Source of the DNA: DASWZN01 sp963841635
GTDB lineage: Bacteria; Acidobacteriota; Terriglobia; Bryobacterales; Bryobacteraceae
Assembly (NCBI GenBank): GCA_963841635.1
Contig: CAWJDO010000002.1
Coordinates: 1,736,001 to 1,800,000, forward strand
DNA length: 64,000 bases
Direction of reading: 5' to 3'
Shown here one piece after another: positions 41,863 through 51,600 of the stretch. The position numbers were made by a program, and so were the translations under genes. Numbering within the stretch: position 1 is the first letter of the stretch; each line of letters begins with the position of its first letter. A model generated the notes under the pieces. That model saw only the letters and a program-made list of their open reading frames with translations. It had not been told where the DNA came from and made no database searches.

Positions 41863-44800
41863 TTGGGGCGACTTGTGTCATCTGCGCCGACAGTCCTGAT
41901 CTGCTGCGCGATGCTCGGTCTGGCCGGAGAAAGGGCCACGCCGGGGCTGGTGTCACTGCACACGCTGGTGACCGGTCCCAGGCTGGCCTCGGGCACTCCG
42001 GTATGCGTGAGGGGAACCGTCACCTACGCGGACCACGTTTTGGGTTTCCTGTACCTGCAGGACGGGGACGCCGGAATCCGGGTGGATATCCGTGGGGCGG
42101 GGCTGAAGCTGTCCTATGGGCAGCCGTTCGAAGTCTGCGCGCAGGCGGGCCCGAAGGAGCGGACGCTCTCGCTGGTGCAGCCCAGGGCGACCAGCCTGGG
42201 CGCGCCGGGGCCGCTGCCGCGGGCGATTCCGATAACGGCGGCGGACCTGGTTTCCGAGCGGGTCGACGGAATGTTGGTGGAACTGAGGGGCGTGGTCCGG
42301 GCGGCGCACATCGAGCGCACGGCCCATCTGGGTCTGGACATCGACGTCGAAGGCGTGCGGATACGGGCCCACGTGCAGGAGTTTGAAGCCCTGCCCTACC
42401 GCGATCTGGTGGATTCCGAGGTGAAGTTCCGCGGTGTGCTGACGAGCAGCCCGGATCTGGACGGCCGGCGGATCGCCGTCCAGGTGTGGACTTCGGACTT
42501 CAAGTACTTCGACATGGAGATCCCGGCACCGAAGATCGAGACCCTGCCCAGCGTTTCGATCAATCAGGTGCGGCGCGCGGGGGCGGGGCGGCATCGCGTG
42601 GTGCTGCGCGGCGACGCTTCGGCACTGGGGGAAGGGCCAGGACTTCGGCTGAGGGATGGCACCGGCCGGGCGGAAGTCCACACGGCACCCGCGGAGCCTG
42701 TCTATACCGGAGCCAACGTGGTGGTGATCGGGTTCCCGGTGGTCCGAGCCGGCGAACTGGCGATCGAGGATGCGGTAGTGCGGCCGGGCGCGAGCCCGGT
42801 TGGGCGGCGTCCTCCCCTGCTGACCACGGTTGCCGCCGTGCACGATCTGCCGCCCGAGGAGGCGGGTGCGGGATATCCGGTCAGGCTGGACGCCACGGTG
42901 ACCTACTATGACCCTTACTGGCGGACTCTGTTCGTGCAGGATCGCACGGCGGGCATTTACGTCGATCTGCGCGGCAAGCCAGCCATCGCACTCCGGTCGG
43001 GCGAGCAGGTGCGGGTGGATGGCGTGAGCGCGACAGGAGACTTCGCGCCGACGGTCCGCGAGGCGAAAATCGCGGTGCTGGGGCCGGGGACCATGCCGCT
43101 GCCGGACGCTCCCGGCATCGACGGGCTGCTGGGGGGACACTACGACAGCCGGTGGGTAGAAGTCTCGGGGGTGGTACAGGCGGTTTCAGTGGAGGGCATG
43201 CACGGAGTGCTGGAGGTGGTGGAGGGCACGCACCAGTTCCGCGTCCACATACTGGAGCCCCCGGCTACTCTAGGGGATCTGATCGATGCGAGAGTCCGTG
43301 TACGAGGCGTCGCGAACGCGCTGTTCAATCAGGCGCGCCAGATTATCGGGATCGAATTGACCTCGCCCGGGAGAGACTACGTGGTTCCGCTGGAGTCCGG
43401 GGCCAGAGATCCTTACGCCTTGCCGGCGCGCAGCCCGGGCGCACTCATGCTGTACTCGCCGGGGCCATCCGGGCATCGCGTCCATATTCGGGGCGTGGTC
43501 ACTTTGCGGCAGATAAGCGGTCTGATCTACATCGAGGATGCGACCGGTGCGGCCCAGGTGCGGCAGGTCGTGCCGGCGCGGGTGGAGCCGGGCGACTTAG
43601 TGGACGCGGTCGGGTATGCCACCAACGGCCGGCTGGCGCCGGTGCTCGACCGCGCCGAGGTGCGGTTGGCGCCCGCTCGCTCCCAACTCCAACCCACCCG
43701 CCTTACGGCTGCCGAAGCCCTGGAAGGCCAGTACGATTCGCGTCTGGTTGAAATTGACGCCCAGGTACTCGATCACCTGACCACCGCTACGGAGCAGGTC
43801 CTCGACCTGCAGTCGGGGAACACGACCTTCCGCACCTATCTGGATCAGGCGCTGGGGCACCTGGCGTGGCCCAGAAACGGCGCGCGGGTGCGGGTCACGG
43901 GCGTCTGCTCGGTCCAGATTGGCGAGGACACGGCAAGGGCCGTGCCCGAGGCGTTTCGGTTGGACATGCGATCGGCGGGGGACATGAGAGTTCTGCGCGA
44001 CGCTCCCTGGTGGACCACGCGGTCCGGGTCGCAGGTGATCGCGGTCATGGCGCTTTCCTCGCTGATCACTTCGGCGTGGGTGTTCGTTCTCCGGCGGCGC
44101 GTGCGCAGGCAGACGGCTGTCATCGGGAAGAAACTCGAGGAAGAGGCGGCACTGAAGGAGCGCGCGCAGGCGGCCAATCGTGCGAAGAGCGAGTTTGTGG
44201 CCAACATGAGCCACGAAATCCGCACCCCCATGAACGGCATTCTGGGGATGCTGAACCTGGCTCTGAGGACCGGCTCGGCCACCGATCAGCGCGCCTGCCT
44301 CGACGATGCGTTGACCTCGGCGCACTCGCTGATGGACCTGCTCAACGACATTCTCGACCTGTCGCGCGTCGAAGCCGGACGAATGGACCTGGAGGAAGTG
44401 CCATTCTCGCTGCTGCGGATTCTGCAGGAGGCCGCTCGGAACATCGGGCCAAGGGCGGCGGAGAAGAACCTGGCCGTCACCGTCCATTGTGAACCCGGCG
44501 TGCCGGAGTGGGTGCGGGGAGACCCGATGCGGCTGCGGCAGGTGCTGGTCAACCTGCTGGGGAACGCCGTGAAATTCACCGCCGCGGGCGAGATCCGCTT
44601 GAGCGCGGCGGCGCTCGAGGCGGGCGTGGAGTTCTCGGTCCGGGACAGTGGGATCGGAATCGCGCCGGAGAAGCTGGACCTGATTTTCGAACCGTTCCGG
44701 CAGGCCGACGGCTCGACCACGCGCCGGTACGGAGGCAGCGGGCTGGGGTTGGCCATTTGCGCCCAACTGGTCCGGATGATGGGCGGGCGGATCTGGGTGG

Positions 44801-45303
44801 AGAGCGAGCCCGGCCACGGCAGCGTATTCCGCTTCACGGTACCGTTCGGGGCTGCCCGGGCGGCCGACCTTCCGCAGAGCGCGACGGCCGAGTCCACCGT
44901 TCCGCGAACACCCGCTATGCGCATCCTCCTGGTGGAGGACAACCGGATCAATCAGAAGATCGCAACGCGTCTGCTGGAAAGCGAGGGGCATCGCGTGGTG
45001 GGGGCGGAGAACGGCAGACAGGGCGTGGAGCGCTATTGCGAAGGCGGTTTCGACCTGATCCTGATGGACGTGCAGATGCCGGAGATGGACGGATTGGAGG
45101 CCACGGGCGCGATCCGCGGGCTCGAGGCAGGGTCGGGGCGCCACATTCCGATCCTTGCCATGACTGCGCACGCGATGAAGGGCGACCGGGAGAAGTGCCT
45201 GGAAGCCGGCATGGATGGCTACGTCTCCAAACCCGTGGCTGTGGCGGACCTCAGGCAGGCGATCCAGGAGGCGACGAGCGGCTTGGCCGGGCCGCCGAAG
45301 TAA
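41863..45303 (+). CDS. Hybrid histidine kinase with large repeated periplasmic sensor region
   Basis: 1146 residues from a TTG, with a signal-like N-terminus. About residues 45-700 hold three copies of a double beta domain: VCVRGTVTYADHVLGFLYLQ (47), VRLDATVTYYDPYWRTLFVQ (340) and VHIRGVVTLRQISGLIYIED (539), each followed by a partner strand set (VELRGVVRAA, VEVSGVVQAV, VEIDAQVLDH). These look like OB-fold repeats. One TM helix (about 722-742) leads to the H-box VANMSHEIRTPMNG (about 783), a HATPase_c domain (GSGLGLAICAQLV) and a receiver (LLVEDN, phospho-aspartate in LILMDVQMPE at about 1068, MTAHAMKGD). It is tail-to-tail with the GH44 gene and likely senses plant-wall sugars. Confidence 0.9.
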   Translation: MGRLVSSAPTVLICCAMLGLAGERATPGLVSLHTLVTGPRLASGTPVCVRGTVTYADHVLGFLYLQDGDAGIRVDIRGAGLKLSYGQPFEVCAQAGPKERTLSLVQPRATSLGAPGPLPRAIPITAADLVSERVDGMLVELRGVVRAAHIERTAHLGLDIDVEGVRIRAHVQEFEALPYRDLVDSEVKFRGVLTSSPDLDGRRIAVQVWTSDFKYFDMEIPAPKIETLPSVSINQVRRAGAGRHRVVLRGDASALGEGPGLRLRDGTGRAEVHTAPAEPVYTGANVVVIGFPVVRAGELAIEDAVVRPGASPVGRRPPLLTTVAAVHDLPPEEAGAGYPVRLDATVTYYDPYWRTLFVQDRTAGIYVDLRGKPAIALRSGEQVRVDGVSATGDFAPTVREAKIAVLGPGTMPLPDAPGIDGLLGGHYDSRWVEVSGVVQAVSVEGMHGVLEVVEGTHQFRVHILEPPATLGDLIDARVRVRGVANALFNQARQIIGIELTSPGRDYVVPLESGARDPYALPARSPGALMLYSPGPSGHRVHIRGVVTLRQISGLIYIEDATGAAQVRQVVPARVEPGDLVDAVGYATNGRLAPVLDRAEVRLAPARSQLQPTRLTAAEALEGQYDSRLVEIDAQVLDHLTTATEQVLDLQSGNTTFRTYLDQALGHLAWPRNGARVRVTGVCSVQIGEDTARAVPEAFRLDMRSAGDMRVLRDAPWWTTRSGSQVIAVMALSSLITSAWVFVLRRRVRRQTAVIGKKLEEEAALKERAQAANRAKSEFVANMSHEIRTPMNGILGMLNLALRTGSATDQRACLDDALTSAHSLMDLLNDILDLSRVEAGRMDLEEVPFSLLRILQEAARNIGPRAAEKNLAVTVHCEPGVPEWVRGDPMRLRQVLVNLLGNAVKFTAAGEIRLSAAALEAGVEFSVRDSGIGIAPEKLDLIFEPFRQADGSTTRRYGGSGLGLAICAQLVRMMGGRIWVESEPGHGSVFRFTVPFGAARAADLPQSATAESTVPRTPAMRILLVEDNRINQKIATRLLESEGHRVVGAENGRQGVERYCEGGFDLILMDVQMPEMDGLEATGAIRGLEAGSGRHIPILAMTAHAMKGDREKCLEAGMDGYVSKPVAVADLRQAIQEATSGLAGPPK

Positions 45304-45348
45304 GGCGGCCGCCCCGGCCGTTAGGGGGACCGGGGCGGGCGCGGTATG

Positions 45349-48300
45349 TCAGAGACTTCCGGAATACACCGTTGTCGTGAACGTGATCGGGCTTGAGGAC
45401 GGGTCTTTGAACTCCAGTGTTACCGTCGCCGACCGGCCCGCGCCGAGACTGCCCACGCCTGGGACCGTGATGAAAGGCGACCCATTTGTGGTTCCACTCA
45501 GATTGAACAGGGTGACGCCCGCCGGGAGGTTGGTCAGCACGGCTTCGAGCGGTCCCTGGATGGCCTTGGTGCTCTGGTTGGTGATGGTCATCGTTCCGTT
45601 GTACGTGCCTGTTCTGCGGTTGTACGCGAACTTGGTTGTGCGGACGCTCACACTGCTCGTTACGTTGACAGGGCCTGAGGGAGGTGCCTTGGGCGTGGCC
45701 GAAGCTTCGTTGGACATGCCGCTGGTGCCTCCGGCGTTCACGGCCGCCACCTTGTAGTAATACGGTGTGCCGTTGGTCAGGCCGGTGTTGATCCAGGCTG
45801 TCGCCGTGAGGCCCGTCGCGACGGGCGCGGTGCCCTCGCCGCCGGCCGTTGTGCCGCGATAGACGTTGTAGGAGGTCGCTCCGGTGCTGGCGGTCCAGGC
45901 GAGAGTAACCTTGTCGTTGCCGGCGGTCGCTGCGAGCCCGGCGGGCACGGGAGGCGCGGATTGAGGGGCGGTTACGGTGATCGTGGCCCCGCTGCTGTTC
46001 CAGTAGTAGTCGGTAGACCAACTGGAGTCGAACACGCCGATCTCAACCGTGTAAGTTCCCTTGGCCTGGGTGCTGGGCACGTTCCAGGTGTACGAATACT
46101 GCCGGGCCTGGCCAGCGGTGAAGCTCTGCGCGCCCCAGACGCTGGTGGCTGCCGCATGACCCGACTGGTCGAACACCTGCATCTCGACATTCGCGTTCGT
46201 CACCCCCGACGTGCCGGTGTCCTTGACTGTCACCGCGATCACGGTCGATGCTCCGACGGCCACGCTCGACGGAGTCGCGGTGGCGGAGGAGGTGAATGCT
46301 AGCGACGAGTTCACCGTGACAGTCGCAGCCGAGGCGTTCCAGCTCCATTGCTGCCAGGTCGCGCTGAACACACCAACCGCGACCTTGAACGTACCCGCGG
46401 TCGACGGCGTCAAGGCCAGCGTGTAGGTATGAGACTGGTTGGCGGCGAAGTTCTGGGCGGTGAAATTCTGGGACGCAGCCGTGTTGCCGCCAGGATCGAG
46501 GGCAAGCACCTGCACGATGCCGCCGGTCAGAGTGTTGGCAGTGCAGGTAACTGTAGCGGTGATGGTTGTTGCGGTGCCCTGAGTGACCGGGTTCGGTGAA
46601 GCGGTCGCCGCGGAAGAGAACCTCGGTGGCGCAATTGGCGTGGCGGGAAGCTCGGCTGAGTTGGGGCTGGTCCCCGCCGAGTTAGTCGCCGATACCACGT
46701 AGTAGTAAGTGGTCCCATTCGCCAGGCCGGAATCGGTAAAGCTGGTTGGCGAAGGGTTAGTAACGGTGCCGATGGCCGTGTAGGGGCCGCCGCTCGCTGC
46801 TCCACGCTTGACGGTGTAGCTCGTGGCTCCACCGCCGGCGTTCCAGGTGAGCGTGACGGTGCCGCTGCCCACGGTCGCGGCAAGGCCTGTGGGAGCCGTC
46901 GGCGGCGAGGTGACGCTGCCCGCAGGAATCACAAAGAGTGTGATGCTCTGGGACGGAACGGTGGCGGCGATTGCATTGTTCGTTACCTGCAAATCGGCCA
47001 GGTGAGCGATCGACTTCTGCGCCGCCGAGCCGATCTGCCAGACCTGCGCGGAACCCGTGCTGGCGAAGTTGGCCAGGCCGACGGTTACGGGAGTGCTGCC
47101 CTGCTGCTTGTTGATCACCATGACGGTCATGGCGCCGTCGGAACCGCGCAGGGCGGCGAATGCCGAAAGGTTGTCCGGGTTCGCGACGGTGGCGGCAATG
47201 CTGGTGTCTCCGAACGTGGATTTGTTGCCGTCATAGTTGCGGTAGATCTGACTGGCGAGGTAGGTCGGGTAGTAAGTGGCCGGCGTCATGCTGGTGTCCT
47301 TCGCAACGGTCCAGCGAGTTGCGAGAGCGAAGCCCTCCCGCCCATAAATTCCGAGTACGTCCGCCTGGGTGGTGGCTCCGTTGAGGTTCGCCTCGTCGCC
47401 CCAGTTGTATTCGGTGCAGCCTATCTGGAGGCCGGGATAATATTGGCTCACCCAATTCTTGAGAGTGGGAATCCAGTTCACGACCCGGCCGTTGATGCCG
47501 ATATCGCCGTACCAGTAGGGGTCGTTGAAGGCCGGATCCCAAAGGATGCGGGTCTGCTTATTGCGTGCCAGTTGGGTGGCGAGCGAATCGTCGCTGCCCG
47601 GGCCGTCGTTATAGCAGTGGACGGTCAGGACATCGAGGAGCCGCACGCCATGAGTCAGCTCATACTGATGAAGCTGCTGCAATAGCCACGGATAATAGTA
47701 AGTCTGATTGTGCGTGTTGTAGTCGGAGTTAGTGGCGCTCCATCCGTGCGCCTGATCGAATCCACTGAAATACATGGCCCACCAACCCCATTCCTCGAAG
47801 CCGGCAATCTTCGCGTTCGGATCGGCTGCGCGTATGGCGCCGGCGTAACTGACGATCCCGTCATACATCTCCTGGTAAGTGGCGGGATTCGGATGGACGT
47901 CGCGATGAGTGGAATTCCAGATCGAGGGCTCGTTGTCCAGGATGTAGTATTTGACGCCGGTCGAGGCAGCGGCGGGCCCCCATTTGCCGATCAGGTGCTG
48001 CAACCAGCCCTGCTGGACGGCGACGCTGTTCGGCACGCTGGAGTCGAGGGGGTTGTTCTGGACATTCTGGCCGCTGGTGAGGACGCCGTTGCCTGCGTCC
48101 GCGTTCCATGGATCGACGGCCTGCTGCGCACCGTATTTGGCGACCGAGAAGGAAGCCAGTGTGGCGTTGTTCGCCCCGAGTTTGGCGAGATAGCCGATCA
48201 GCGGAATCGTGATCATGGGCTCGGCAGTCGGGCTGCCGGCGCGGGTGTCGCTGATGAAGGAGTCGACGCCCGCTCCCGGCGTGGCCGCGCCGTCGAGGTA

Positions 48301-48636
48301 GGTTTCGAAGTACCAGTCGCTGCCGGTGTTGTGGGCGTTGGCCTGCCAGTTGTACATGCTGGTGGAGTTGCCGCCGGACCGGTTGAGGGGAGCGTTCAGA
48401 GTGCCGATGTCATAAGTGTCGCCATAACTGACCCCGTAGATATTGGGATTGATCGCGCGGTGGTTGGCGTTGGCGTCCACGCTCACGGACGTGGCTGGGT
48501 TTTGAGCGATAACCTTGGGCGAGAACAATGCTACAGCGAAAGTAAGTGCGACGAGGCGTGGGAACAGCCCGCCCGCCAAGTTGCGCGGCTTGAAAAGTGC
48601 GCTTGTGGCGACAGTCATACTTGTGGCAACAGTCAT
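45349..48636 (-). CDS. Exported GH44 endoglucanase/xyloglucanase with fibronectin and carbohydrate-binding-like modules
   Basis: 1095 residues. Signal peptide to about 45, GH44 catalytic domain (about 46-560), fibronectin III (about 566-650), two Ig-like modules (about 660-780 and 785-895, repeating WQQWSWNASAATVTV and YYWNSSGATITV), a second fibronectin III, and a C-terminal beta module of about 110 residues. The acid/base is E236 in ILDNEPSIWNSTHRD and the nucleophile E409 in GCTEYNWGDE. GH44 enzymes cut beta-1,4-glucan, with activity on xyloglucan. It lies 204 bp downstream of the GH74 gene on the same strand. The first 36 bases carry an 18-nt duplication with two in-frame ATGs. Confidence 0.92.
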   Translation of the reverse strand: MTVATSMTVATSALFKPRNLAGGLFPRLVALTFAVALFSPKVIAQNPATSVSVDANANHRAINPNIYGVSYGDTYDIGTLNAPLNRSGGNSTSMYNWQANAHNTGSDWYFETYLDGAATPGAGVDSFISDTRAGSPTAEPMITIPLIGYLAKLGANNATLASFSVAKYGAQQAVDPWNADAGNGVLTSGQNVQNNPLDSSVPNSVAVQQGWLQHLIGKWGPAAASTGVKYYILDNEPSIWNSTHRDVHPNPATYQEMYDGIVSYAGAIRAADPNAKIAGFEEWGWWAMYFSGFDQAHGWSATNSDYNTHNQTYYYPWLLQQLHQYELTHGVRLLDVLTVHCYNDGPGSDDSLATQLARNKQTRILWDPAFNDPYWYGDIGINGRVVNWIPTLKNWVSQYYPGLQIGCTEYNWGDEANLNGATTQADVLGIYGREGFALATRWTVAKDTSMTPATYYPTYLASQIYRNYDGNKSTFGDTSIAATVANPDNLSAFAALRGSDGAMTVMVINKQQGSTPVTVGLANFASTGSAQVWQIGSAAQKSIAHLADLQVTNNAIAATVPSQSITLFVIPAGSVTSPPTAPTGLAATVGSGTVTLTWNAGGGATSYTVKRGAASGGPYTAIGTVTNPSPTSFTDSGLANGTTYYYVVSATNSAGTSPNSAELPATPIAPPRFSSAATASPNPVTQGTATTITATVTCTANTLTGGIVQVLALDPGGNTAASQNFTAQNFAANQSHTYTLALTPSTAGTFKVAVGVFSATWQQWSWNASAATVTVNSSLAFTSSATATPSSVAVGASTVIAVTVKDTGTSGVTNANVEMQVFDQSGHAAATSVWGAQSFTAGQARQYSYTWNVPSTQAKGTYTVEIGVFDSSWSTDYYWNSSGATITVTAPQSAPPVPAGLAATAGNDKVTLAWTASTGATSYNVYRGTTAGGEGTAPVATGLTATAWINTGLTNGTPYYYKVAAVNAGGTSGMSNEASATPKAPPSGPVNVTSSVSVRTTKFAYNRRTGTYNGTMTITNQSTKAIQGPLEAVLTNLPAGVTLFNLSGTTNGSPFITVPGVGSLGAGRSATVTLEFKDPSSSPITFTTTVYSGSL

Positions 48637-48840
48637 GGTGGCTCCTGTGTCGGTGACAGTAGTGTGGAGGATCCGATGCCAGGGAGTCGGCTATATCAGC
48701 GTCGAGGCGCGGCAGCCGCGAACGTGCTCCCTTTAGAACCTTGCGTGCCAGGGTTCTATAGGTACTGGAGCCATGTTAGTCCGGTGGGTGCTTCAGGTCA
48801 ATAGGAAAGTAAGAGGTCAAAGACGGCTGCCGATACCCGC
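48637..48840. other. Intergenic region between GH74 and GH44 genes
   Basis: 204 bp on the coding strand side of GH44, upstream of its start. Only the GGAGCC ribosome-binding region before 48636 is clear. It may hold a separate promoter for GH44 or be a transcribed spacer in the GH28-GH74-GH44 operon. Confidence 0.3.
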
Positions 48841-51600
48841 TCAGCGCGGGCGCGTTCGACGCTCGTTTGCGGGTATAGCCGATGGCGCGATGTCGCCGTA
48901 TACGACACCGCGGCCCGAAGTGCCGAGATACACACGGCCGTAGATCCGCGGGTCCCCCGCGATGACAGCGAGCGTGCCGAACTGGTGGGCGTCATCGTTG
49001 ATCCGGGTCCAGGTGATGCCTGCGTCGTCAGAGCGGAAGATGCCGTAAGTGCCCGTGACCGTGCCGGCCACATACAAGGCCGGGTACTGCGCGCCGGGGG
49101 CGGGCATCCCCAGACCGCCGAGAGGAGCACTTTCGATGGTTCCGATCCTGGTGAAGGTGGCGCCGGAGTCGGTGGAATGGTACAGGCCGGCGGTCAAGGT
49201 CAGCCAGAGGTCCCCTTCGCGTTCCGGGACCGTTCTGGGATAGGCCTGATTGGTCCAGCCGGGATTGCCCTGGTTGGGCGGGAGGCCGGTGGCGCGCGCG
49301 ACGAAGGTGGCGCCTCCATCCGCGCTGGCATAGACGGTCCCCGTAGCGTCATCCCAGCCGTAGAACTTATGGGGGTTCACACGATCTGCCACCACGCGCA
49401 GTCTGGCCGGGGCTCCGGTCGATGCCGTCCAGGAAACACCGCGGTCGCGCGAGAAAGCGGGTGCGGCGGTGATGGGCGCCCAGATGAATGTGGCGCCGTC
49501 GCTCGAGACCGCGATCATGCTGGCCAGGGCTGCGTTCGGTGAGCCGGCAAGGCCGGGGGGAATGGCCGGGAATTGCGTCCAGGTCGTGCCGCCGTCCACA
49601 GAATAGGCGCCGGCGACGGTTGCGTTGTAGTCTAACAAGCCGACGCGAGCGACCAGCGATGGGTTCGACTGCGCGAAGTCCAGGTACGAGCCTTCGGTCA
49701 TCAGGGGGTCCAGGAATGCGGGCGGAGAAACATTGAAGTTGTCGTGGCGGAAGCCGCCCTCGTCCCCGACACCGCTGAGAAGGTGCGCGCCAGAGGGTGG
49801 GCTGATCAAAGAGAGAACTACGGTCTCTTCGATTCCATTCGCTGCGACGTGCCAGTGAGTGGGCGCGGAGGAGTCGGCGCTTGTCAGATCGTTGGTGGCC
49901 CACAGCGAGTTGCCGCCCTCGTAGATCGCGTGATTCGAATCGAAGGGGTCGATTTCCACGCTGGCGTTCCAGACCCCGTATGCCGCTTGGGTTGTGCCGG
50001 AGTACACCCATGGCGAGAGCGAGCCATCGAGCATGGAACTCTCGCGCAGGCTTTTCCAGGTTGTGCCGCCATCCGTGCTGCGGTAGATGGTGTCGCCGGG
50101 CGACCAGCGATTCCAAGTAGCCACCATGACGGTGCCGGCATGTCGGACGTCCGCGGAGACGGCGCAGAAGCCGTACCAGAGGCGGGTCTCTCCGTTGGGG
50201 CCGGGTGGCGTGATGTTACTCCACGTGCCGTCTGGTTTGAGCTTGTAGACGGCCCCGTTGTTTATGCCGGAAAAGTCCGCCGAGTTACTGTAAGTCAGGT
50301 ACAGCGTACCGTCCGGAGCGAGGGCGCTGCGCATCAGACGCAGGGCGTCGCCGCTGGGCAGCGTCGTGGGCTGGCCGGGGACAGGCTGCCAGGTCACGCC
50401 GCCGTCTGTGGTGCGATAGAGACCGCCGTTGTAGGCCGCGACGTAGGCCGTCCCATTGTGACGAGGGTCGAAGCGGACGAATGGCAGGCCGACCTGGTCG
50501 ATGGAAGAAGCGATCGGGAAACTGGCCGCCTGGCTCCACGTGACGCCGTGGTCCGTGCTCCGCCACAATCCGTTGCCGCGGGTGCCGAGATAAAGCTCGT
50601 TGGGCGAGAAGGGATTGACGGCGAGACGCTCGCCCGCCATGTGTCCAATGTCGTTGCCGCCGAGTTTAAAGGGCAGGTTGGTACGGGTGAAGCTGGCGCC
50701 ACGGTCGCTCGAGGCGAAAACGGCGGCATTGATGGCATAGAACGGGCTGGTGCCGGCCGCGATGTAAACGCGATTGGGATCGGACGGGTCGATGGCGATG
50801 CTCTCGACGCTCGCCAGGGTGCCGTCCGCCGAGCTGAGGAAATCCATCAGGGGTATCCATGAGTCGGCGGCCACGTCCCAGCGGTAGGCCCCGCCGACAT
50901 TTCCCCGGATGTACATGAGTCCCGGCTCGGCGGGATGGGTGATGATGCCTGGCATGAGTCCACCGTCGATGATCTTGACGCTTTGCCAGTTGTATTGCGC
51001 GGTGGCCAGGGGCGCCAGGATCCATAGAGTGACGGCGGCGGTTCCGGCCGTGTAATTGGCAGAGTCGGTAGGAGTGAAGGTCACGGACAGGCTCACGGGC
51101 CCCGGGGCGGAGAGCGCGGTTCCGGCGGGTGGAGTATATACGGCGGTTCCGGCAAGGTTACTGCCGTCTGCCCCTTTCACGGCCGCATTGAACTGCGCGG
51201 AACCGAGGGCCGTGCCCACTGGAACCGGAGCGGGCGATGGCCAGGCGATTGCGGGGGCGGCTCGATTCACCTGCAGTGTCACGGTGGCGCTCGCGGCGGT
51301 GTAAGTGCGGGAGTCGGACGGGGTGAAGGTCACAGTTAGTGCGTGGGATCCGGCGCTAAGTACAGTTCCGGCGGCGGGTGAGTAAGTGAAGGTTCCCGCA
51401 GCGCTCGTGGTGGCGTTCAGTTGAGCGGGGCCGAGCGCTGTCCCGTAAGTGATCGGCGCCGGTGCAGCCCAGGCGATTAGTGGCGGAACGGGTGTGCCCG
51501 CGGATTTCTTGGCTGTGCCGCAGCCGCCTGCCAGACAGACCACGGACAGAAGTACGTACAGTCCGCTCCCTGACGGTCGCGGTTTGGTGGTGGGGTGCAT
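48841..51600 (-). CDS. Exported GH74-like xyloglucanase lipoprotein with N-terminal Ig-like repeats
   Basis: 919 residues from the ATG at 51600. The signal ends in VCLAGGCG, a lipobox, with C27 the probable lipidated residue. Two MBG-type Ig-like repeats follow (ITYGTALGPAQLNATTSAAG, PVGTALGSAQFNAAVKGADG). The seven-bladed double propeller begins at WQSVKIIDGGLMPGIITHP and shows BNR-type Asp boxes (SSDRGASFTR, STDHGVTWSQ, TTDGGVTWQP). GH74 catalytic aspartates lie in RTDVGGAYRW and GDxGGFRH; here the first is RGNVGGAYRWD, with N for D, and the second, GVGDEGGFRHD, is intact. The start overlaps the GH28 stop (TAATG), so it is coupled. A family A repeat encodes part of the signal peptide. Confidence 0.9.
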   Translation of the reverse strand: MHPTTKPRPSGSGLYVLLSVVCLAGGCGTAKKSAGTPVPPLIAWAAPAPITYGTALGPAQLNATTSAAGTFTYSPAAGTVLSAGSHALTVTFTPSDSRTYTAASATVTLQVNRAAPAIAWPSPAPVPVGTALGSAQFNAAVKGADGSNLAGTAVYTPPAGTALSAPGPVSLSVTFTPTDSANYTAGTAAVTLWILAPLATAQYNWQSVKIIDGGLMPGIITHPAEPGLMYIRGNVGGAYRWDVAADSWIPLMDFLSSADGTLASVESIAIDPSDPNRVYIAAGTSPFYAINAAVFASSDRGASFTRTNLPFKLGGNDIGHMAGERLAVNPFSPNELYLGTRGNGLWRSTDHGVTWSQAASFPIASSIDQVGLPFVRFDPRHNGTAYVAAYNGGLYRTTDGGVTWQPVPGQPTTLPSGDALRLMRSALAPDGTLYLTYSNSADFSGINNGAVYKLKPDGTWSNITPPGPNGETRLWYGFCAVSADVRHAGTVMVATWNRWSPGDTIYRSTDGGTTWKSLRESSMLDGSLSPWVYSGTTQAAYGVWNASVEIDPFDSNHAIYEGGNSLWATNDLTSADSSAPTHWHVAANGIEETVVLSLISPPSGAHLLSGVGDEGGFRHDNFNVSPPAFLDPLMTEGSYLDFAQSNPSLVARVGLLDYNATVAGAYSVDGGTTWTQFPAIPPGLAGSPNAALASMIAVSSDGATFIWAPITAAPAFSRDRGVSWTASTGAPARLRVVADRVNPHKFYGWDDATGTVYASADGGATFVARATGLPPNQGNPGWTNQAYPRTVPEREGDLWLTLTAGLYHSTDSGATFTRIGTIESAPLGGLGMPAPGAQYPALYVAGTVTGTYGIFRSDDAGITWTRINDDAHQFGTLAVIAGDPRIYGRVYLGTSGRGVVYGDIAPSAIPANERRTRPR
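51561..51588 (+). repeat. Dispersed repeat, family A, inside a signal-peptide coding region
   Basis: GTCCGCTCCCTGACGGTCGC then GGTTTGGT matches the family A unit. On the minus strand it encodes TKPRPSGSG, the basic n-region of the GH74 lipoprotein signal peptide, in a reading frame different from that used at 16894. Confidence 0.6.
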
